Source of the DNA: Spirometra erinaceieuropaei
Lineage: Eukaryota > Platyhelminthes > Cestoda > Diphyllobothriidea > Diphyllobothriidae
Direction: 5' to 3'
Length of the DNA: 64,000 nt
Assembly: GCA_902702965.1 (NCBI GenBank)
Contig: CACRXP010000312.1
Location: forward strand, 470,931-534,930
The notes under the pieces were generated by a model. It was not told the DNA's origin, did not search any database, and saw nothing but the letters and a program-made list of their open reading frames with translations. Every line of letters starts with the position of its first letter. Position 1 is the stretch's first letter. Positions 9,201-19,126 of the stretch are shown piece after piece. Made by a program: the position numbers and the translations under genes.

Positions 9201-11384
9201 ATCCCTAGACACGCATTTCCGGGGTAGGGAAGTGGGCAACAACTGCCTTTTCTTGATACACCTGTCAGGAGAATGTTTAAAAGTGAAACTGTAATAACAG
9301 CTCACAGCAAAAAAGGAAACATCACACATATTCTGAGCTGTCAAACGAGCTGCCTATTTAAGCTGTGATAACGCCAGTGAAACAGGTTCAAACTCGTGGT
9401 GATAACTGGGGAGAAAGGGCTCGTAAAGCGCAATATCGCTGTAACCAAGGTACACAACAAACATAGTCTGACTGGGATGGTCATCGTGGACAACCGTGGG
9501 CACACCATCTCTGTTTACAATTTGAGGCAAATTTCTGTGTGGTTTTGCCGAGAAAGCATGATTACAGTTGGCAATTAGGAAAGAGTGCTCTAACCTGTGA
9601 TTTGAGGGCTTCGATTTCCAGGGCAGTTCTTTGCCTATACTCATTGTTTTGCATTGAAACCTCATTGGAGAGCTGGTTGACGGATGCCAACTCCTCTTCG
9701 GCTTTGCGAAGCTTTTCAAGCAAAATCCTAGTTTCCTTTAAAACAAGAGGGACATACGGCTTATCAAATACTGGATGTTTCAAAGTTTACTGCTCAGGTG
9801 ATGATTAAATTAGAAACACCAACAAAAAAACAAAACAGCGGTATATAAGGGTGCATGCGGTGAGATGATCGCGGTTAGTTGGTGCATGCAAAACTAAAAA
9901 ACCTCAGGCGATTACCTTTGAGTCGGGCCCTTCATGCTGCCGATAAGAAGTTTATTATAAGTTGGAGAGAAATAGAACAAAATGAGAAGGTATGAGGACT
10001 CCCCCCTTACCTTTTGATGTGCTTCTAATTCCTCGTTTTGATTTGAAGTTAAATCCGTTCTTGTCTTTTCTACTTCTAAAATGGGAATGACGAGGACCCA
10101 TAATTCCGCGTACCGGCGGTTAATTGTTCGATCTCCTGTCGAGCAGCCTCTAGGGCTGCATTCTTCTGGCGTATAAGGGAGCCGAATTCGGTGACCTTGG
10201 ACTCCAAATGCCGTATTCGATCGCATTTGCGATACACAGACTAGGGTGTTTTATCAATTATATAAAAAGCACAGTACCCCTGCTGCCGAGCCAGCACTGA
10301 CAATGGATTCATTGGAAGTTGTACGTGACGCAGCTATGGCAAACAGCGTAAGGGCAGGGGCATAAGTTGTTCAAGAAACAGAATTGGAAACGAGTGGATG
10401 GCGTAGTTATGGTTTACACCTTCAAACGCTTAACACACGGGTATGAAGGAAAGGGAGGAGGAGATAAGACATCCCACATCAAAAGGTTTCTGGCGTTTTT
10501 TGATGCCAGCTTGTGACAACCGTTCAGTTAGATTGAAGGTAAAAACGAGGGAGTCGCTTAGACAATCTTAACTATCATACTAATGATACGACAGGGAAAA
10601 GTGACAAGGGGGTTTTCGCTCTTCTTTGGCACTAAAACCAAATTCGGGCATGTCCTGCTTAAAGCTACCCCGTCTGAACTTCAGGACCGTGACGTGCACT
10701 ACAGCACGCCAGTTTTAAATAATCTTGTCCGTGAATCACCACGAACTAATGGTCAGGAACATAAATGGCGGATGAAGGCCTAGTTACGAAACGCCACTGT
10801 CCAGCATATGGGTCAGTACACGGGTACTGGCGTAGTTTAGAGACCCTGTCCGATTCCGGCATGAAGTGCGGCATCAATGAAATCGTAAAATTTGTTCGAA
10901 CTTCTGTTTCCGTTATGTTAGTGAATTTGTCCGAAATGCCCACGGCTTAAATGGGCTTTGTGGGAGAGGAGTTCACAGCTGCGCAATGTGCCGGAAACTG
11001 CACTAACCTATCAAAAACCCGCAGGCAGTCACACAGTGAATGGTAGTATACGCAGCGTGGGACTACCGACGAAGACAAGGCAAACTAAAGATCTGCGTGT
11101 CACACACGCTATATTCACGCAAGCGTACACAGCATTTATAGCTGCCCTACCGCTTAATACACCCCTAAAAGTCCACGAGCTCTCCGGTAAAACGATTTTG
11201 AGCATTGGATTGTCCAGACTGTGTTCTGCAAGAGCAATTGTAAAATACAACCGGTTTGGAAAAAGGTGAGTAATTGGTAATCAAGTGGTCCTTTACCTGT
11301 TAATGGAGCTTGTAGGGAGCGCGTGTCTGAGGACTGCTTACGTGCGCTCGTCTTCGCAACTTTGCTTTGCAGATTTGCAAACAT
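3165..11384 (-). CDS. Golgin-like coiled-coil protein, N-terminal 246 residues (7 exons, 3' incomplete)
   Basis: Exons on the minus strand are 11297-11384, 10278-10333, 10114-10240, 10011-10075, 9595-9735, 4681-4829 and 3165-3276. All introns start GT and end AG, and phases agree at every junction (1,0,1,0,0,2). The protein starts MFANLQSKVAK, has a short Ser/Thr-rich linker (about residues 15-50), then from about residue 54 a long charged heptad-type coiled coil rich in E, K, Q and L. A short MFxxLxxK start, then a Ser-rich linker with an (N/K)ES motif, then coiled coil is the layout of trans-Golgi golgins such as golgin-97, which tether vesicles and carry a C-terminal GRIP domain. That domain is not in the window, so the family name is an inference; the gene itself is well supported. 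No transmembrane segment is seen. Confidence 0.8.
3277..4680 (-). other. Intron 6 of the golgin-like gene
   Basis: This 1404-bp intron has proper GT and AG ends. I see no exon inside it. Short stretches near 3480-3680 vaguely resemble SINE family A, but not well enough to call a copy. Confidence 0.55.
4681..4829 (-). CDS. Golgin-like gene, exon 6
   Basis: A strong polypyrimidine acceptor (TTTGTTTTTTTCCAG) precedes 49 codons plus two bases ending at GCG|GTACTG. The product is a clear heptad coiled coil (VAEIERLSRELAQQSKELEA). The upstream intron, 4830-9594, contains the RTE element and SINE copies. Confidence 0.85.
4990..5393 (-). repeat. tRNA-derived SINE, family A, copy 2, with an adjoining partial copy
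   Basis: On the minus strand the head reads CCCGTAGCTTAATTGGTAAAG (A box) and CAAGATTTAAATCTCAGAT (decayed B box). The family tail CTTCGTCGGTAGTCCCAATC follows, and the pre-head block GTCCCAAAGCACAACGGGAC lies upstream. A short opposite-strand piece (ACAGGACAACTAGCCCGTGG, about 5370-5390) matches the head of the plus-strand copy at 60935. The copy abuts the 3' end of the RTE element. Confidence 0.55.
5438..7160 (-). pseudogene. RTE element, reverse transcriptase and C-terminal domain
   Basis: Fingers and palm lie at 7122-6448: NKAPGEDG, NYRGISLIDVAAKI, and motif A CFIDFAAAFDSVH with its catalytic Asp. A frameshift follows. Motif B survives as V*QG, with TGA at 6384-6386 where the family has Arg. 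Motif C, DYADDIVLLA, is intact in 6368-5772. Another shift leads to the C-terminal WFGHVLR region (5800-5519), an in-frame TAA after FGLRRWRR, and the final residues TVGDITEAG ending at TAG, 5438-5440. It once copied the element RNA by target-primed reverse transcription and cannot now make a full protein. Confidence 0.8.
7173..8474 (-). pseudogene. RTE element, apurinic/apyrimidinic endonuclease domain
   Basis: This open frame of 433 codons contains the AP-endonuclease fold: GCWNVR at residues 45-50, catalytic Glu in SEVRLP near 77, AGDWNG at 187-192, QIDYIL at 256-261 and GSDHVLV at 286-292. The enzyme nicks target DNA to prime reverse transcription. All the expected catalytic positions look intact. 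The frame stops early near 7173 because of a one-base shift in the linker before the reverse transcriptase. In the next frame the linker continues with RKLYRLIRQVNGKPST. Confidence 0.85.
8591..9594. other. Remainder of intron 5, with SINE family A copy 3 (about 8870-8990, plus strand)
   Basis: The plus strand at 8870-8990 reads CCCGTGGCCAAATTCATAGA (A-box region), then CCCGATTCGAACACC (B box), then GTCGGGTATATCTGACTGATGATG, matching the SINE A body. The rest, 8990-9594, shows no exon or recognisable repeat. Confidence 0.5.
9595..9735 (-). CDS. Golgin-like gene, exon 5
   Basis: Exactly 47 codons lie between acceptor TTTTAAAG and donor CAG|GTTAGA. The product is coiled coil (KLRKAEEELASVNQLSNEV is typical). 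An alternative AG eight bases downstream would break the phase, so this acceptor was chosen. Confidence 0.8.
10011..10075 (-). CDS. Golgin-like gene, exon 4
   Basis: The acceptor is CCCATTTTAG and the donor AAAAG|GTAAGG. The exon supplies two bases that complete a Glu codon, then 21 residues of acidic coiled coil (VEKTRTDLTSNQNEELEAHQ and one more). Without the phase match and splice sites it would be too short to notice. Confidence 0.75.
10114..10240 (-). CDS. Golgin-like gene, exon 3
   Basis: The acceptor is ACACCCTAG and the donor G|GTACGC. The exon encodes 42 residues, mostly heptad coiled coil (for example CDRIRHLESKVTEFG), plus one base. The intron before it is 37 nt and the one after it 38 nt, unusually short for an animal but usual for the 5' introns of flatworm genes. 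Confidence 0.8.
10278..10333 (-). CDS. Golgin-like gene, exon 2 (56 bp)
   Basis: A 56-bp exon follows acceptor TTTGCCATAG and ends at GGG|GTACTG. Its length is exactly what is needed to restore phase between exons 1 and 3. It encodes a Ser/Thr/Ala-rich linker (ASRTTSNESIVSAGSAAG), comparable in position to the Ser-rich linker of golgin-97. Confidence 0.65.
10935..11095 (-). repeat. SINE family A, partial copy 4
   Basis: The plus-strand text GGGCTTTGTGGGAGAGGAGTT and GTGGGACTACCGACGAAGAC closely matches 4905-5100 of copy 2. Only this end of the unit is present, so it is a truncated copy in the first intron of the golgin-like gene. Confidence 0.45.
11297..11384 (-). CDS. Golgin-like gene, exon 1 (start codon)
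   Basis: ATG at 11382-11384 opens 29 codons plus one base and ends at donor G|GTAAAG. The start is the first methionine of the frame, and the encoded MFANLQSKV resembles the conserved golgin N-terminus. The remaining G joins exon 2 to make an alanine codon. Intron 1 is 963 bp. Confidence 0.75.
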
Positions 11385-11639
11385 TTCGGATCAGTCAAAT
11401 CAACAGCCCGTGAACCCGAACTATCGTAGGAATAGCCCAAGGACCTACTATTTTGAAGCCCTTTTGGATAGACAAACAAAAGGCATTCAATCTACAGGGT
11501 AAGACATTTGTCAAAAAAATCGCAGATCTTCCGATTTTATGTGCATGCTGTTATCAAACATGCTTTTCTTGCATACAGATTCCTCCCGGCGAACCTTTAG
11601 TAAAGCTCTTTATTTATAGAAGGCAAGACGACGATGGCC
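11385..11639 (-). promoter_or_regulatory. Upstream region of the golgin-like gene
   Basis: Immediately 5' of the start codon (reading minus) lies a 5' UTR and probable promoter region. I see no TATA box, CCAAT box or CpG cluster, and no upstream exon. Trans-splicing to a leader, as occurs in flatworms, cannot be told from the sequence. Confidence 0.25.
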
Positions 11640-11757
11640 GAGGGATTTCGACGCTCGCCTCGTAAGGTGGAGGTTAGGAGATGGACTGCCATAACGCGGA
11701 CGCAATTGGGAGCTCAAACACGTCCGTCCAGGTTTTCTTAATTAAACTGAACTGAAA
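11640..11757 (+). mobile_element. LINE 3'-end remnant
   Basis: The stretch ends AATTAAACTGAACTGAA, the terminal signature also seen at the 3' end of the nested LINE at 29728 (on the minus strand) and, shortened, at 31070-31088. The body before it is too decayed to align by eye. Confidence 0.35.
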
Positions 11758-12349
11758 TGCATTTCTGTGTGTTTACAGTTTTCATGGAAGGAGATAAAAT
11801 GAAGACAGACGGAGATGGAACCGATTCTTACATTTCCTTAACTTTGGCAACTTTGGATCATACAGAGTCCGTCTGCACCAATATAAAACAGCGATCTACA
11901 ATCCCAAATCTATAGGCAGTAATCGTACGGACTTTTCTACGCCACAAATGAGTGCTAGCAGCTTACTCTTCACGTGCGTATCAAGCAATAATGCAAGTAG
12001 TAATGTAAGGCAGACAAGTGAGGGCATTTGGACGTAAGAACATTATGAGCAGACCTGCACACAGCCCTCAAGGCAGTGCCACAGTCTGAGACTCAATTTA
12101 CCGCCCGCAAAACCGACTATACTCTGTAAAACGTGCATTTTCATTGTTCTAACAAAGCCTCTTCCGCAACATTTCTTTCTAGTTCGGCCCTTTATGAGAT
12201 CTCGCTTTTGTCATTGAAGTCGGTTGAATGCCCTTGTTTTCGTAGGGGGCAGTGGCTTTTCCGATATTTGAATTAATCGCAATCCTTGTTTACGTTTCCG
12301 GAGGAGAGAACTTCCCAGTCTATTTGTGAGGCCTCAGCTCTCATTTGGC
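11758..12349. other. Unassigned sequence
   Basis: Nothing recognisable was found on either strand: no exon with splice sites, no element motif, no tandem repeat. Confidence 0.3.
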
Positions 12350-14260
12350 AAAAGTCCCCTTTCTATATATTTGGCCTCGTATCGTCTTTTGTTTATGGTT
12401 GAAAATGCAGCTCGTACTACCATAAAAGTACTGCATGATCACTTCGATCGAACGGGGGTAGGCAGTACACCTCGTCTATACTGTCGGGATCCCTAGCGGA
12501 GACGAGGTCAAAATAACCAGCCTGCTGGCCTCCATGCGCTCCACTTTTAAACATAACACGTTTCAAGAAAAAATCTTCTAGGGTTATCTTTAGTAGACGA
12601 TAATGGAAGGCATTCTTCGAGCACTTCGCATGCATATCGTCCCCCATGTGAACAACGCTTGGTCGACTGGCGCTCTCTTTTATGCTTTCCAGTAGACAAT
12701 TATCTGCTTCGGGATCATACTTTAAGGGCGAGTAGATAGTTACGGTTCGACGGACTGCAACACCCGTGTATTTTTAGTCAGCTAAATTGCTTTTCTGTCG
12801 TCAGAAATCTTGTGGGTCCACTTGCACACGGTTAATTTGCACCTTGCATACATGACAACTCCTCCACTCCGGCGGTCTTTCCTGTCTCTTTCAAACAATT
12901 AGTATCCTGTTAGTGCTACCTCGTAATCGTCTACGTTCTCTGACAGTCACGTTTCCGTTATTGCTATAACATACGGAGGCATATCGGCTACCTGTTTTCT
13001 CAGTTCGTCAAGCTTGGAAAACAGACTGAGCATTGATGTAAAGGAATTTAAGTTCGCAGCATTGGACAGTGCTTCGATCGTTTTGTCTCGGGTTTGCTAA
13101 TATTATGTTACTGCCGCCATCGTGACCACTAAGTGTTTCCAGAGCAGCACCGCATTCCTCTGTATAACTCGTCCCCTGCTCTCTCCTGCTGTAAGTCTCC
13201 CCTTCAGCTCTTTCATTAATTTGCGGCCTTTCAACGTTCTGCTGGAAAGTATTTCGGCTGAATAACTTCTCTGTGGGAAATTCGGTGGCTGCTTATCCTG
13301 GATGGAAGTAAGCCAGCCTCCGCTTTACTGCCTAAAACAATTTTAAGAGGTCTTGACCGCACAGTTTCCGATAGATCGTTTGCGATCTTTGCGATCCTTA
13401 AGGCTGCGCGAATGGTTACATTTTCATTCGAATTAAGTATTTTGTTCAGCCGTTGTTGAAACATATCAAGGTCAGTTGAAATCCTCTCCTTTGGAGTAGG
13501 GCATTCGGTTGTGATAGGCCTGGATGATTACGTAATTCTGGCGGTTAGTGGGTTCATTCGTTCGATTTCCGGTTGACTTGTCGGCTTAAGGCCTCAGGAC
13601 CTGCACCGGAGTCGTATTCGCATTTTTACTTCTGTTTTGGCGCTTACCCATTCCACCTTTCCACGAGTTTGTTTCCCCGCTTTTAACTGAGGGTACTATT
13701 GAACACACGGATTAGGTGAGAAAATTTGATGGTTCGCTTCGTTTGGCTTCCATAGAATCAAGGGTCTCCTTCGTTATTTTTCCATCATCATTTGTATCCG
13801 CGTTCATCTACTGAGGGCTTCCGAAAACTTCGTTTTTTGGCTGTTTCGGGTTACTGCTCTTTGTCTTTTCCTTGTTAAATCTAGCGCTGCTATCCGCATT
13901 TTGCCCACCATCGTTCTCTTGCAAGAGCTTCCGCAAATCAGCCGGCTAGCTTTCGAGTTTTCCACCTTCAGCAGGATATAGGGTCATTCAGTGCACGACT
14001 TGTCCTTGTACTCAACAGATTTTGCTATGATTTCGCTTTTGTTGCTGTTTTCGAGCCCTTGGCTGCAACTATAAAGAGAGCGAGTGATAATCCTGGGTGG
14101 GAAGGCCGTCTCAGTAGGCATTCCTTCAAAAATATTGCCAGACCTGGTCGTGCAGTTGCCGAAACGTTGCTCTGTGTCCATGAACGCCGTGCATACATAA
14201 GTGTATATTCGCTTTCAAGATGGTGACTGGTACGACTGAATACGATGGAGTATGACAACT
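12350..14260 (-). mobile_element. CR1/jockey-like LINE, 5' part (ORF1 and endonuclease), decayed
   Basis: Reading the minus strand, 14260-13100 is an eroded ORF1. A recognisable piece at 13464-13231 has the ORF1-type phrase SRPLKIVLGSKAEAGLL. It is followed by the endonuclease at about 13050-12417. There LFSKLDELRKQVADMPPYVI gives AITET, then SENVDDYEV and RDRKDRRSGGVVMYAR, ending with SIDEVYCLPPFDRSDHAVLL. Stops and frameshifts are frequent. No reverse transcriptase follows, so the copy is truncated at its 3' side. The SIDEVY...SDHAVLLW phrase is closely related to that in the LINE at 27700-31095. Confidence 0.65.
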
Positions 14261-14569
14261 TTTTGAAACCAAATGTTTGAAAATACGCCTACTTTTTAAA
14301 AAGTAGTTTTAGAAAAAATTATGAACGCTACGAAATATACCTAGTAGTGACTCAGCCGTTTGAGTGTATGGAAAGTCCTGAATAAATCCTGACCTACCTG
14401 ATTGCCAACGATTTGTTTTCGTAGGCCGATAATTGCGCACGAATTAACTCCGTAGTCCGTTATATTCTGGTGAAAAACAAATTTTGCGTAGAGTCAGACT
14501 TCTTATAAATTTCCACACGAGAAAATAATACCAGAGGTGCAGAAAGTAATTTTTAACGTACACTTCCAG

Positions 14570-14960
14570 AGACAGTAACTGCAAAGTGGTATCTTTGTCA
14601 AAGTAGTCTCAGTTGGAGCGCAGACAATGTCGTTGTTCTCAGCCGGGCTTTGTGCAACTCTAACAGAAACACGGTTCAATGGGCAGATGAAAGACACGGA
14701 AGTATTACTGGATGGTTTCAGCTTCTCCACGTGGGCCGAAGAGAGCGAAGGGGTGAAGGAATTGCGATATTTACGCGGGATGGCATGCACTACATCAGAC
14801 CTGAGTCTTCCTCATGTACAAACGTTGGTTGCGTAATACTTAGCCGTAACTTGAAAGTGTCAAACCATCCAAACCTTCATATGACCATGCCTTTTCCAAC
14901 CAGACGGGACAGCGGACGAATGCGGAAGATTAAATATAATAATAATAATAACAATTGTAC
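14570..14960 (+). mobile_element. LINE endonuclease fragment with AAT-repeat tail
   Basis: Two overlapping frames give LTETRFNGQMKDTEVLLDGF and then, after a shift, HVGRRERRGEGIAIFTRDGM. This is the segment of a CR1-like endonuclease that carries the catalytic Glu and the following glycine-rich loop. The piece ends with (AAT)n at about 14936-14952. Confidence 0.55.
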
Positions 14961-15540
14961 TTAATGCCCGTTTACAGGCATTCTCAGGGAAGGGCTAAAA
15001 ACAAATCCGTCCGGCAGGGAAAAAAACTCCTGTCAAAAGGATTAAAAATAAAGTTGATGGTGGTTTTTTTATAGTTTTGAGGGTTCAGGAGAAAAAAATG
15101 CTGACAGCGAAATACCGACAGTCAAGAAGGGGAGGGTTGCACTCTATCAGATACCATCAGTCGCCAATTCTTTTCATGAAATTGGGGCTGGTATAAACAG
15201 AATTGCCGAAGAACAGCTATCGATGTTGGCTAAAGAAATCGGCCATAGAGATCAGACACTACAAACGCCATCGCTACGGTAAAGTCGATCCGTAAATTCA
15301 GCAACCGAAATGTGTGGGAGCTTTTGCACATGTAAAAATCGAATAATTGTTCTGTTTAATAGAGGATGATTTTGCAGATTTGTCACATTCCTGGATAATT
15401 TATTCAAATAGTACTTGCATTTACAGAAAAGAACCAATTATAGTTAAGGGTACCCGTCAGAGGAAGAAACAAAAAGACCTCAGGGTGATTGTTGCATCGG
15501 GGGTGGAAATGATGTCTTAAAGTAGTGAGTGAGTTAAATG
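14961..15540. other. Unassigned sequence with a dispersed A/T-homopolymer repeat
   Basis: 15018-15100 (CAGGGAAAAAAACTCCTGTC and following) resembles 18465-18530, suggesting a shared dispersed repeat. No coding signal was found. Confidence 0.3.
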
Positions 15541-15545
15541 TACGA

Positions 15546-16342
15546 TTACAGCGCCCCACACAGAAGCCTAATCCACAAACGTTCTCGGCGTTCTAATGAC
15601 CTCCTCGCTGAAACCATCATCACAGTGCCAAAGGGCAGCCAAGCGTTCGATAAGGGTGCTATTTGCGCTAAGGCGAGGATTTGTGCAGATCGATAAATAG
15701 CTATTCGGCAAAACCTAGGGGGCATTCGTCTAATCTTACTTGCAGTATGCAGTCCAGGTCTAGCGACCGTAGTTGAAGAAAGATTATCAACAACGGGATA
15801 GAGTACGGGCAAGGACTACGTAGATGGTCAGGAAACCTGATCATCTGCCTTACGATGCCAGACTGGCCGAACTCAATCTGTTTCCTCTCAATTACAGGCA
15901 AATGCGCGGCGATCTCATTCAAACCTACAGGATTGTCAGACGCTGTGAGTTCGCCCTAGACATTGATGAGTTCTTCAAATTGGCCGGGACTGACCGCCTT
16001 CCTGGTCACCCCCTTTAAACTGCAGAGGAAGCTTGCTCACATGGACGTCCGACGGGACGCCATCATCAACAGGGTGATTGGGGCGTAGAACGGGCTCCCC
16101 GATGCGGTGATTCTTTCCGAAACTATCGAACCTACTAAGTGTATACTAAGCGCTCATCTGCGAGAAACTAATGTACATATAATTAGGATTGTTTTAGCGG
16201 AGGCAGTTTATGCCTAGCTCACAGTTACCGTTGACTTTTTAATTTCTACATTTGCTGATGTAAGGACGGATTCTATTTATGTTTAGCGATACGAATATGG
16301 AACTCGAGGGCGTAAGCCTTATTCCCTTAGTAAACTGATTTA
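15546..16342 (+). mobile_element. CR1-like LINE 3' end (reverse transcriptase C-terminus and 3' UTR)
   Basis: Plus-strand frames match the C-terminal part of the LINE at 27690-31095 almost residue for residue. Shared phrases include SSLKPSSQCQRAAK, LNLFPLNYRQMRGDLIQTYR and FKLAGTDRLPGHP, then after a frameshift KLQRKLAHMDVRR. The 3' UTR resembles the same LINE up to CCCTTAGTAAACTG. It is 5'-truncated, has stops and at least one frameshift, and has lost the terminal CTGAA repeat. Confidence 0.75.
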
Positions 16343-16679
16343 TAGTGACTTTTTACCTGCGGATCTTCGTTTATTTCTTGATCGTGGGAATAATATAAGA
16401 AGAGTTATAAAACCGAAGGTCTGGAAATAAATCTCCAAAAATATAACAACAACATGAACGAATTTTAGCAACAGTTGAATGCAAACAGTGGTTTGTCTAG
16501 GGTACTGAGTTAATGGTTACATAGCCCCATAATCCGCTTTTTAATGCAGAAAATGTATCTCACGCTGATATTTACGTGGCGCCACAGACTTAGGCATTAC
16601 GGTCCCCTTGGGCAGATTATTACATGGTTCCACGATGCTGTGGGAGAAAAGATATTGATTTGCATCTAATTATAGTTAT
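16343..16679. other. Unassigned sequence
   Basis: AT-rich sequence between a LINE 3' end and a Penelope 3' end. No gene or repeat motif was recognised. Confidence 0.3.
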
Positions 16680-17390
16680 TGTAAAGTCAACTTTGGTAAC
16701 ACGTGTTTTCATTAACTCGTCATCAGGCCAACACTGTCAAATAGAAGTTGAAAATATCCAACGTTACATGGTTTATAAGTGATTCGGAGGCTATTAACAC
16801 CCATCGTTCCCACGCCAGCCTCATAGCGGAGCGTGCTATGGTCATAAGGTCAAGGGGGCGACAGCGAGGGGTGACATAGGCTGTGAGTGATGTTTGTAAG
16901 TCTGGTACGTTGAGCACACACCACTGCCATTAGGAGGTTGGGACGACGTGCAATCGCCGTCTGTGGTCGGAGTTGGCCACGGAAGTCAGAGAGCCTATGC
17001 CAACGTCTTCTCACAACATAACAACATTCGCTAGTCGTATAGCCGCTACCTCGGCCGAAACTAGCACCCGTTGGCGTAGGCCTCTAGAGAGGCTTGCTGG
17101 TGTCCGATAGACAACCTGAAAGGTTTCTTTGACATCGACTTGGTGATTCTTATTAACAAGATCTGCGAGAATAGAACTAGAAATCGATTTCTTTTGACCT
17201 CTGCTTAGCCAGGCCGGTATGTGTTCACGTACTATCTCTTCCAGACGCCTTTTTGTACGGCCGGTGTATCCCGCTCCACAGGAGCAAGTGAATGAGTAAA
17301 TACACATCGATGTGGCCCTTAAAGGGAGTCTGTCTTTACTTGCCAGACGTGGGAGTGGAGAGTCCGTGAAGCAGGCCTCGCTCATAAGGT
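16680..17390 (-). mobile_element. Penelope-like element, 3' fragment with GIY-YIG endonuclease
   Basis: The open frame at 17385-17011 contains the GIY-YIG nuclease: SMCIYSFTCSCGAGYTGRT followed by KRRLEEIVREHIPAWLSRG. The C-terminal extension is FQVVYRTPASLSRGLRQRV. The Cys-x-Cys pair before the GYTG motif and the Arg and His-containing helix match Penelope endonucleases, which nick target DNA for retrotransposition. The remaining C-terminus and a 3' UTR run to about 16680 and contain CCTGATGACGAGTTAATGAA, a motif shared with copies at 44.7 and 57.3 kb. The reverse transcriptase is missing; the 5' edge lies against another LINE. Confidence 0.75.
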
Positions 17391-18309
17391 AAGCAACTTA
17401 ATCCGATGGCCAGTGTGGTTGCTCTTCTATGTACGTTCTTCAATAAGGTGTAATCTTGTTCCGCCCACGGACAGCATGCCTAAAAGCAGTATTCGAACAC
17501 TGGTCGAACAAATGTTCCAAATACTCGGCCGAGACGTTTTTCGTCAAAATTGAGGGAGGATCTTCTAATCGCGTCTAGGATACCCAGAGCCTTCCTTGAT
17601 AACTTGGCACGGTGAGACAATGATATGAGAGTTGACGTCATCCACACGCCGAGGTCTCATAACCCGTTGACTGACTCAAGTTAGTAAGCTCCTATAAAAT
17701 GATGAGATTCAAGTATCTACGGCCTCCTGTTACTAGATCGTAGTTGTATAAGTTGGCATTTGTAAAGGTTGAGTTTAACACACCACTCATCACAGCATTG
17801 TTACAAGCGATTCGGATTGTTTTGTAATTGTAGAGAGTCATCCGGATTCTCTATTGTTTTCCACAATCTGAGATCATGGGCAAACATTACGCGCTGGCAT
17901 TTCAGACAGTCCAGCCAGTCGTTCACATATAGTAAGAACAGAATTTGATCCAGAACGCTCCCCTGCGGAACCGCACGATGAACGAATGCCCATTCCGATT
18001 TAGCGTTTCCGATACGTTGAAATCTTCCCAGAAGACAATCGGCTGACTATTTCAGCAGATGTCCATTCAAATCCACTTGAAGTTGTTTAACTAGAAGTTG
18101 TCTGTATGGAACACTATCAAATGCCCTTGTAGAAGTAATGTATACGGCATCGACCAGTAAACATCCTTCGATTAAATTCGTCCAGTTCTCCGTAGATACT
18201 AGCAGGCAAGTAAGACAGGATCGAACCCATCGAAATCCATGCTGAGCAAATTGAGCAAGATGTTTTTTCTTCAAGATACCACATCAGTCCCGCTGTTATT
18301 AGATAATTT
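17391..18309 (-). mobile_element. CR1-like LINE, reverse transcriptase fragment
   Basis: Minus-strand frames give FAQHGFRWVRSCLTCLL, then motif A as YITSTRAFDSVPYRQLLV, then AVPQGSVLDQILFLLYVNDW (motif B region). Motif C is MFAHDLRLW, where the first catalytic Asp of the ADD box has become His. DLGVWM and RRATTLAIGLSCLPYE follow. The homology stops exactly at LPYE, where the Penelope fragment begins. Several stops are present, so it is a dead remnant. Confidence 0.75.
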
Positions 18310-18420
18310 AGAAAATATTTATTAAAGACCCGTCGGGGTCCCATCAAAACAAGTTAAAATAAATTTAAATGCGAGTTTTAGACGAGGTAGGCCGAATCTT
18401 TACAAAATGCAATTCATAGA
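18310..18420 (-). mobile_element. LINE 3' tail with stem-loop
   Basis: Reading minus, TTTTGATGGGACCCCGACGG leads through GTCTTTAATAAA. The hairpin GACCC-loop-GGGTC sits at 18327-18340. The same tail occurs at 27395-27425, where it is followed by an AAT repeat. It marks the 3' end of a separate LINE, of which little else is recognisable. Confidence 0.5.
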
Positions 18421-18554
18421 TTCTGGATTAGTAGTCCATTGAGAAACATGATGATTGAGGGGTGAAAAAAAAACTCCTTACAAAAAGTTAAAAATGATTG
18501 GATTGATTTTACAGGAAAAAAAACCCCTCCATAAAAATAATAACATAAAAAAGC

Positions 18555-18730
18555 GAGCAGGACTGGCCTGTAGGTGGCGGTATATAACGGATTGTTGTCG
18601 GTCATCGTCAGGGTAGCAATAAATGTCAGCCTTGATGGATACGTATGTGGGTCAGACAGGACTGGCCTGCAAATGGCATTGTATACGGGATTCACTACGG
18701 ACATCGTCTGGGCAGGACTGATACGCCGCA
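18555..18730. repeat. Imperfect direct duplication of about 90 bp
   Basis: AGCAGGACTGGCCTGTAGGT at about 18556 recurs as GACAGGACTGGCCTGCAAAT at about 18654. Both are followed by related text containing CGGTCATCGTC or CGGACATCGTC. Two decayed units are present. The sequence around them, 18421-18554 and 18731-19030, shows no gene. Confidence 0.45.
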
Positions 18731-19126
18731 TGAGACTATTCGCGTCAAAGAGGCCAGACGAGAGGAACCCAGATGTGATCGGCCACAGCACGCTTCGAGC
18801 TCAGCCGAGCAGTATGGAAGGGAGGTACGACCGAACTACTAGTAGACAGTGAATACTGAGGGTCCCGCCGTGAGCGTCGACAGACCGCATGAGGTCGGAA
18901 TGCGGGAGATGACATCAAAAACCGCGAAAATTGTCGGTATGGGGGGGAGTGATAGCAGTGGATTTAGAAACCAATTCAAAACAGGGGTTTCTAACGATAT
19001 AATTAAGAGTTACCACTTGATCTACCACTAAATCCCAGGAGGACCCTTCTCGAAGTCAAGAAGCTGAGTGCTCGGGTATGAGACCGTTAACAGTGCCTTT
19101 ATGCTTTCCGGTGTAAAATGTTTGCG

